Shown here one piece after another: positions 1 to 64,000 of a DNA stretch of 64,000 bases. How positions within the stretch are numbered: the stretch's first letter is position 1; every line of letters starts with the position of its first letter. Below the pieces are notes generated by a model, which was not told the DNA's origin, did no database searches, and saw only the letters and a program-made list of their open reading frames with translations. A program made the position numbers and the translations under genes. Source of the stretch: Cinclus cinclus (Eukaryota; Chordata; Aves; Passeriformes; Cinclidae); the NCBI RefSeq assembly GCF_963662255.1, contig NC_085051.1, positions 52,491,101 through 52,555,100 on the forward strand, in the 5' to 3' direction.

Positions 1-864
1 TCTAGTGTACAAACAGCCCAGAAATTATGGTCCATGGCTTACTTATATGGCTGGTAGACTTTTGCAAAATTAGTTATTCCAATACAAGTAGCTTTTTCTA
101 CTATCATTGAAAGTGGTAGGTACATGCAAATCCCTATTTACTTTACCACAAAATATGTTGCTGACTTAAAACTGAAAATACTGCTAAGTTTTACGAAGCA
201 CACAAAGCACTAATTTACACAGCAGCAAATAAACTCAATTACTATCAAAAAGTCATCATCAGCCTAAAGCAAAAATTAACCTTTTGGTATAAAAAATAGT
301 AAATGGGCTCTTTCAATGAGCCCTGTTAACTTCTGTGCAAAGATCCTTTTTCCTTAAATAGCGAGGTGCACCCCAAATGTCACCAGAAGGCCTGGTGTCA
401 TGTAAACTGACCCATGGTCAAAAAAACCATAATTCTGCCAGGGACACCAGCCAGGTATCTGCTAGGTCTGTTTCCTTCCTCATCATTCCCTGAAACTGGA
501 AGAATGGAGGAGAACAGTACTTGTGTTCCTGATTCCTTAACAAGTCATCCCAAGGCTCTGAAGTCTCTCTTGATTGCCCTCAGACATCTACTGAAAGTTA
601 AGAATAATTAAATAGTTTAAATAAAACCATTCTTTAGGTGTTTGTTTCATCTAGCAGCTCACATTTGAAATAAGAAGCCCATCAACTTCCAAAAAAGAAA
701 GCGTGATACTTTGGAAAGCTTTTGTACTGCTGAACAGGTTCCCTAACATCTCTGAATAGTTTTAAAAAGCAGCATTTAAAACGCTAAAACTGCAATCACA
801 ACATAACTGTTCTAGAACTACTTTACATGACCATTTTTAAAAGTACCTATCTTTGGATCAATAC
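1..864 (-). other. CDC42BPB: CDC42BPB intron 12 (partial)
   Basis: AT-rich intronic DNA from the GTATTG donor at 864 to the window edge. I looked for the next coiled-coil exon (expected to begin QLVEASERLK-like) and saw none. No repeat or RNA gene was recognised. Confidence 0.8.
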
Positions 865-58294
<57,430 letters not shown>

Positions 58295-58730
58295 GGTGCC
58301 GCTCGGGCGGCGGGCGCGGGGCACGGACGGGACGGGGCGAAGCGAAGGCCCCGGGGCTCAGCCGCGCTCAGCCGCCGCGCGCCGCCTCCCGCGGCCGAGC
58401 GGCTCCTTCCAGGGGCTCCGCCTCGGGCACGGACGGTCCATGGGCCGGACCCGGCCACCCCCCGCCCCGCTCCGCTGCGGCCTCGCCCCGGCGGCGGGGA
58501 AGGGCCGATCCCGCTCCCGATGCCGCTCCTCCTCCCCGGGCCCGGCGCGTCCCTCGGAGCGGCTCCGGCCACGCCCACCGCGCGGCGCCCGCGCGCTCCG
58601 ACGTGGGCAGGGCCGCGCGGAGCCGCGCAGGAAGGTTGGGCCGGGCGGCGTCCCGTAGCGGCAGATTCGCCGCGGAGGGCGCGAGCGGCGGCGTGGGCGG
58701 CGTGGGCTGCGCGTCCGCGTCGGCACTTTC

Positions 58731-59450
58731 GCGTGCGTGCGCGTGCGTGCGCGTGCGTGCGTGTGCGTCCGTGTGCGTGTGGGGGGGTGTGGGTGTGTTT
58801 CTGTGGGTGTGTCTGTGTATGTGTTTGTGTGTGTGTGTATATGTCTGTGTGTGTGTGTATGTGTGTGTGTGTTTGTGTGTTTCTGTGTGTCTCTGTGTAT
58901 GTGTGAGTGTCTCTGTGTATTTGTCTATGTGTGTGTCTATGTGTGTGTGTATATATGTGTTTGTGTGTGTTTGTGTGTGTATGTGTGTGTGTCTGTGTGT
59001 TTGTGTGTGTGTGTATGTGTTTGTGTGTGTATGTGTGTGTGTCTCTGTGTATTTGTGTGTGTGTGTATGTGTTTGTGTGTGTTTGTGTGTGTCTCTGTGG
59101 GTGTGTCTGTATGTGTTTGTGTGTGTGTATGTGTGTGTTTGTGTGTGTGTGTGTCTCTGTGTATTTGTGTGTGTGTGTATGTGTTTGTGTGTGTATGTGT
59201 GTGTGTCTCTGTGTATTTGTGTGTGTGTGTATGTGTTTGTGTGTGTTTGTGTGTGTCTCTGTGGGTGTGTCTGTATGTGTTTGTGTGTGTGTATGTGTGT
59301 GTTTGTGTGTGTGTGTTTCTGTGTGTGTGTGTGCGTCTGTGTGTGTGTCTCTGTGTATTTGTCTGTGTGTGTGTCTATGTGTGTATGTGTGTTTGTGTGT
59401 GTGTGTATGTGTGTGTGTCTGTGCCAGTGCCTTTGTGTTTGTGTGTGTGT
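58731..59450. repeat. GT-rich satellite (about 720 bp) directly upstream of the promoter
   Basis: It begins as (GCGTGCGT)n at the edge of the CpG island and passes into (GT)n interrupted by TATGTG, TTTGTG, TCTCTG and GGGTG variants, ending at 59450. It contains an almost exact duplication with a 164-nt period (about 59000-59150 with 59164-59314). Alternating purine-pyrimidine sequence of this kind can adopt Z-DNA (known property). It lies about 440 nt upstream of the CDC42BPB ATG. It produces long spurious reading frames of Cys/Val or Thr/His repeats on both strands. Confidence 0.95.
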
Positions 59451-59618
59451 TACCCTCAGTCAGGAGGTTCTTTGGTGTAACATCTGTGTGTGCTTTCAAG
59501 CACGACAAAGGAGCCCCAGTCAGTGGAGCAGGCAGCAGCCAGTATCCCTCACTGACGGACATGCTGGCACTCACCAGCTTCAAACACGCAGCACATAACA
59601 ATGGTGGTGTCTGTCTAC

Positions 59619-60043
59619 GGACACAGAATCACAGGCTCTCTCTTGGAACAGGTCCGGGACCACAATGGGGCATCTTGTCCAGCCTCCCTGCTAGAGCAGG
59701 GTCACTCCAGAGCACATGGCACAGGATGACATCCAGATGGCTCTTGGATGTCTCCAGTGAGGTAGACTCCACACCTTCTCCAGGCAGCCTGTTCCAGTGC
59801 ATGGTCACTGCATAGTAAAGTTCTTCATCATGTTCTGGTGGAACTTCCTGTGCATCAGTTTCTGCCCTGGCCACCCTCCTTTCAGATACATGTAGGCATT
59901 GATGAGGTTCCCTCTCAGTTTTCTTTTCTCAAGCTTGAACCAGATCTGCTCCCTCAGCCTTTCCTCATAAGAGAGATGCTCCAGTCCCCCAGTCATCCTT
60001 GCTGTCTTCCACTGGACCTGCTCCAGGGGCTCCATTACTAACT
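59619..60043 (-). mobile_element. CR1 LINE 3' region (about 425 bp)
   Basis: The plus strand is the reverse complement of CR1: CACAGAATCACAGGCTCTCT, CAGATGGCTCTTGGATGTCT, CACACCTTCTCCAGGCAGCC, TGTTCCAGTGCATGGTCACT, then 'GATGAGGTTCCCTCTCAGTTTTC', 'CTCCCTCAGCCTTTCCTCATAAGAGAGATGCTCCAG' and CCACTGGACCTGCTCCAGGG. Long and fairly well preserved. It sits just outside the GT satellite, upstream of the promoter. Confidence 0.93.
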
Positions 60044-60940
60044 TAGGCAAAAAAAATCAAGGTCCCTATACCCTATAGGTGAATATCTAAAGTATAGTAC
60101 TAAAGATCAGACCTACAGATCAGAAAGACCCCTGCCCAGATGAAGCCTGAGCACATGTAGAAGTTAGCTGGGGTTATGTAACCATATGGAAATGACTAAC
60201 CATTCTTAGTAGAAGGGCTGAGCTTGGGAAGTTGTTAACTCTGAATTTCTGTTTATGAATGATGGTACAGAAACTCCGGTGGCCCATATTTGATTTGTGG
60301 AGTACCACTGAGCACCTAGGCTTGCACAACGCTGGAATAAATAATCAATGTCTCTCTCGAGTGTGCAATTCTTGGCTTGTTGCACACCAGGTGATGATTC
60401 CCATTTCATGGACAACGTGCGTCCAGTGTGTGTACCCTGGCCTGTGCCATCCCAGGCCTGCAAAGTCCCCTCCCCACTGGTCAGGACCTGGGGACCGGGC
60501 AGCCTGCCCAAGCCACCCAGCTCCTGCCTGAGCCAGTCAGCCCCACACCTGGCCATACCAGGCCATGGGTTCCCATGGAGGATGTGGTGACCCCAGGGCC
60601 TCCATCCCCACAGATCTTCACCAGGTGCTGTGGCCATTGGGAGAATTCTCTGACCACACTTGGAGAGGGGCCTTCTCTTTTCCAGCCTTGATCATGATTC
60701 CCTGCTCTGTGATGTGCCTCAGTGGCAACAGCACTGGGCTGGCATGGCTTTGCTGCAGGACATGGTGTCTGGAAGCTGTGGCTTTTTATGCTTTCAGAAC
60801 CTCCCTGGTGACAGGACTTTATTTCCCAGCAGCAGCTAGCCTGGGCAAAAACAGCCCTGTGTGTTCACAGCTGCTGACCTTGATCCCTTGAAGGAGAAGG
60901 GCGCTGGGTATAAGGCGCTCAAAACTTTCCACTGCACTGC

Positions 60941-60957
60941 TTTTTTTTTTTTTTTTT
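60941..60957. repeat. Poly-T run (17 nt)
   Basis: Uninterrupted T17 on the plus strand in the upstream flank. Confidence 0.9.
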
Positions 60958-62336
60958 CCCATCACAGCGTACTCTGAGAACTGTTCTCTCTGGACGTTGC
61001 AGCACCTGAAGGCAAGATGCTGAGTAGCTTGGGATGGGAGTTTACTTCTGTAGGAATGTAGCCAGTCAGGTCCTGATGCAAAGCTGAACTGGCAAGGATG
61101 CTGTTTCCTTGCCTGTCTCCCCTGGCAGGTAGTTGGAGGGCTGTGTGTTCCAAGCCATCTCACTGGAAAGGAGGCAGCCGAGTGCTGGTTCTATCTGGGC
61201 TGGGAACACCCTGCCTCTAGCAGCAGGAGACAGACTGGGCTTTATTCATGGTCAGACGTGACATGTCAGTCACTGCTGAAAGACCTGATCGTTCCCATCT
61301 GTCACCTCCAGGGCCAATGGCAATGCCAAACCCAACCAGTGCTGCCCAGGGGGAGCTGCCCTTTCCCAAGGGTCAGGAGCACACCCAGGAGAGTGATGGG
61401 GTATTTATTGTGGAGCACACCATGTGACACTGAGGGCCAGCAGAAATACTCACAGAAATTACAAATTACAGAAATACTTGCTTCTAGGACCCCTTGGCCC
61501 TCAGGCATGTTTGATATCTCTTTGACAGCAAATATCTGTTACATCTGAGAGCTATTCAATTCATAATAATACCATCCTGTGCATTTGGACCTAGTACCTG
61601 GGTTAATAAAATACAGGCATGTTGGGACCTGTTAATTCTAAAAAAAGCAAGTTGATAGAAGATCCTGTGAATCACACAGAGAACCTATAATTTTAAAACA
61701 AAGAAAACCCACAGTAGACTAAAATAGTTTTTGGTTTTCCTGAATAACTTCTATCTCTTTGTAGTTCCTTCTGCAAACATCCACTTGAAAAAAAATATTT
61801 CGCAGCAGATCTCGAAGTTTTCATTGTTCTCTCACCCTGTTCCTCCTTGGTTACAGTTGCTTCATCTGACCTCATACTGTGTCATATCACAGATACATTC
61901 ATTTAGAGGAGCCTTGGTATTTTTTACAATCACAATTGTTCTTCTGGTGCTGTTGCTTTATTTAAAAGTAGAGCCTAACATTTTCACCTTATTACCACTT
62001 TGGAGAGTAATTTTCGGGCAGTTGATCAGAGCGATGGCTGGGGAGAAGAGAGTATTAAAGATCTTGTCACAATATCTGTTTTAGCCCTTATCTGTTCCTG
62101 CAGGTAGTGATTATCATCACCTCCTTCAGCAAGGAAGAGATAAAGGAGGCTGCAGCTCGGTGAAGAAATAGCCATCTCTGCCTACCAATCTCTGTGGTTT
62201 CCAGTCTCCTCAGCCTGGTTTGCATTAGCAGAATTCCGAGGTTTCAGGAGCTATTCCTGACTTGCACCAGAAGTGGGGAAGCACCGGGTCCAGTGCTGGG
62301 AAAACGACAGATGGGTGACAGATGATATTGAATCCG

Positions 62337-62369
62337 GCTATGGAAGGTTTAACAGCTATGGAAGGTTTA
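62337..62369. repeat. 15-bp direct repeat, period 18
   Basis: GCTATGGAAGGTTTA at 62337-62351 and again at 62355-62369, separated by ACA-type spacers. Simple local duplication. Confidence 0.88.
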
Positions 62370-62771
62370 GTACATCAGACCAGCACGTGCAGGATTATTT
62401 ATGAGCGATACTGTAGGTATTCCAGAATTAGTTGGAATTATATTTTAAAAAACCCTTGCAAAGAGTTAAAAGCCGTGTGAATTGTAAATAATTCTGGGTT
62501 TTCACAGCAAGGGTTTCAGCTACAAAAAAGTCTACTGAGCTAAAAGGTGACATTTGGTATTCCTACTAGGAACTCTATGTAAACTTGGAAATGTAGCTGA
62601 AGGTATTTGGCTTCTGTTACTCATCTGTGCCAATTCCATAGGCTAAAAATAAATGTGATCTGGCTAAAATGAATTAAATGATCCATCTTACCAGTTCTTT
62701 TTTCCTATGGCATATTAAAGTGGAAAAATACAGCCCTTTTTTCTGGAACAGATCTGATTTTAAATTTTTTA

Positions 62772-62855
62772 GTGTTTTTTTGTTTGTTTGTTTTTATTTT
62801 TGTTGGGGTTTTTTTTTTTTGGTTTTTTTTTTGTTTTTTTTTGTTTTTTTTTTTG
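62772..62855. repeat. T-rich low-complexity tract
   Basis: (TTTG)n passing into T8-T12 blocks separated by single or double G, over about 84 nt. Strong strand asymmetry; no A/T retroposon body recognised. Confidence 0.9.
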
Positions 62856-62985
62856 CAAGTGAACAGGTTCTCAATTTCCTCACTTATCTGGAATCATTGT
62901 AGATCTGCAGAACTGAAGGCACAAAGGCCATGTGGCTACTGAAAAGTTTTTATGGATCCAATCAACTCAACCAACTTAGGTCTTC

Positions 62986-63038
62986 TTTTTTGTTTTGTTT
63001 TGTTTTGTTTTGTTATGTTTTGTTATGTTTTGTTTTGG
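62986..63038. repeat. (TTTTG)n pentanucleotide microsatellite
   Basis: About ten TTTTG units, two of them changed to TTATG. Likely length-polymorphic. Confidence 0.92.
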
Positions 63039-64000
63039 CTGTACTCCAAGAACTTTGTAACTTGTAGAAGGAGAAATTCTGCTACAGAATTTTGATGGCA
63101 ACAGGAAATAGCTGTGTCATTGCTTTATGACTTCAGGAAAATCCAACCACAGATCATTTTGGAATTGAGGAAATGAAGAAATACAGTGTATGGACAGAAA
63201 TTGCAAGCATAGCTCATTAACAAGGAAAACACCATGCTAAAAATAAAAAGTGAAGAAGTTGCAACTATCTCCTTTGTTAAATTCAGACAGATAATTCTAG
63301 AAAAAGAGAAAAAAGCATCAAGTTGCAATATTTTATTTTTTACCTAAATTATTTTTTATAGTAGTAAGCAAAGGGGAAAGTCTAAAGAGCTAGAAACCCT
63401 AGCTAGAAGACCTAAATATATTCTATTCATTAAGGAAATTCGATGACATTTTTAACTGAGAGAGAAGATGACTAATGTGCAAGGGAGGAGTTTACTAAGG
63501 ATCCAGAATGCAAAATATAATTAAATTTAAATCAGAGAAAGCTCATAGTAATGAGTTCCAAAGGCAGAACAGAAAAAAGAGTTAAACATGCCTAAAAGTC
63601 ACACGACTGCTTTGTATCTTGCTGTTATCATGGACTTTCCTTCCGGGAATTATTTTTTAGGAAACTGTCACCTTTCCAGCTCTGTTTGTACTTGGCAATA
63701 TTATAAAAAATCCCTTCTTGCCAAATGCAGTGTAAATATACAGCTGTCATCTCTACTGGGAGCCAAAATAATCTATCAGTGCTGTCTTTGATGACATTGC
63801 ACTATGTAAGCCTGAACACTGAGCTAATGCAGTCAATATTAAAAACAACAACACCAAAGTCACTGCTGGTTTGTTAGCCATGATGGCAAGTACACAGCAA
63901 ACTTCTCAAAGAAGACAAAGTCTCTGCTCCTTTTTTAGTAAATTCTAGAACTGTGCTTCAGCTTCCAGGGAGCTCTGTCTGCTCCAGCTCTCCAGTAATG

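Larger units (their letters stand above)
60044..64000. other. Upstream flanking region, no gene recognised
   Basis: About 4 kb right of the CR1 copy. 60300-60900 is moderately GC-rich but shows no exon I can assign; 62000-64000 is AT-rich. Contains T17 at 60941-60957, an 18-bp-period duplication at 62337-62369, and T-rich tracts at 62772-62855 and 62986-63038. In mammals the next genes on this side are LBHD2 and EXOC3L4 (established synteny); I see no trace of either within this stretch. Confidence 0.75.

Noticed and set aside
58295..58324. N-terminal extension of MRCK-beta by ten residues
   Set aside because: The upstream in-frame codon is GTG, not ATG, while the ATG at 58294 begins the conserved MSAKVRL sequence.
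60206..60637. 143-aa minus-strand frame in the upstream flank as a possible neighbouring gene
   Set aside because: Trp/Gly/Pro-rich composition from GC-rich DNA. No family resemblance, and it does not look like EXOC3L4, LBHD2 or TNFAIP2.
61731..62084. 117-aa plus-strand frame with a predicted membrane-like segment (VFFTITIVLLVLLLYL)
   Set aside because: T-rich DNA readily yields Leu/Ile/Val/Phe runs. No start context, homologue or exon structure to support it.

Overview
The window is vertebrate nuclear DNA, almost certainly from a bird. Its coding sequence is split into small exons with consensus splice sites. The intergenic and intronic DNA carries copies of CR1, the characteristic avian LINE, and one copy ends in the typical ATTCTATG-type terminal repeat. 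The background is AT-rich, with one sharp CpG island. Nothing resembles bacterial operons, phage or CRISPR.

The only gene I can support is the 5' part of CDC42BPB (MRCK-beta, CDC42-binding protein kinase beta), transcribed on the minus strand from right to left. I resolved 12 coding exons, and their phases join without a break into residues 1-548. Exon 1 (58117-58294) lies in the CpG island. Exons 2-8 encode the serine/threonine kinase domain, exons 8-9 the AGC C-terminal tail, and exons 10-12 the start of the long coiled coil. The gene runs off the left edge within intron 12, so the remaining coiled coil and the C1, PH, CNH and CRIB modules lie outside. Paralog choice rests on beta-type residues such as GMGKYGPEC in exon 7, YIGEMVLAI in exon 5 and the MSAKVRL start.

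Layout, left to right: partial intron 12 (1-864); exons 12-8 with short introns (865-5375); exons 7-4 (6251-14355); intron 3 with a GC/purine-rich patch; exon 3 (17838-17921); 11.8 kb intron 2; exon 2 (29713-29804); 28.3 kb intron 1 containing three CR1 fragments; a (CA)n microsatellite; exon 1 and the CpG-island promoter; a ~720 bp GT-rich satellite; a CR1 copy; then about 4 kb of upstream DNA with no recognisable gene.

I found no undescribed multi-gene system. The points most worth a second look are structural: the long GT tract and a shorter CA tract that flank the promoter in opposite orientation, a 164-bp duplication inside the GT tract, several perfect intronic inverted repeats, a weak 3' splice site before the in-frame exon carrying the activation segment, and an Asp-to-His difference just before the catalytic loop.
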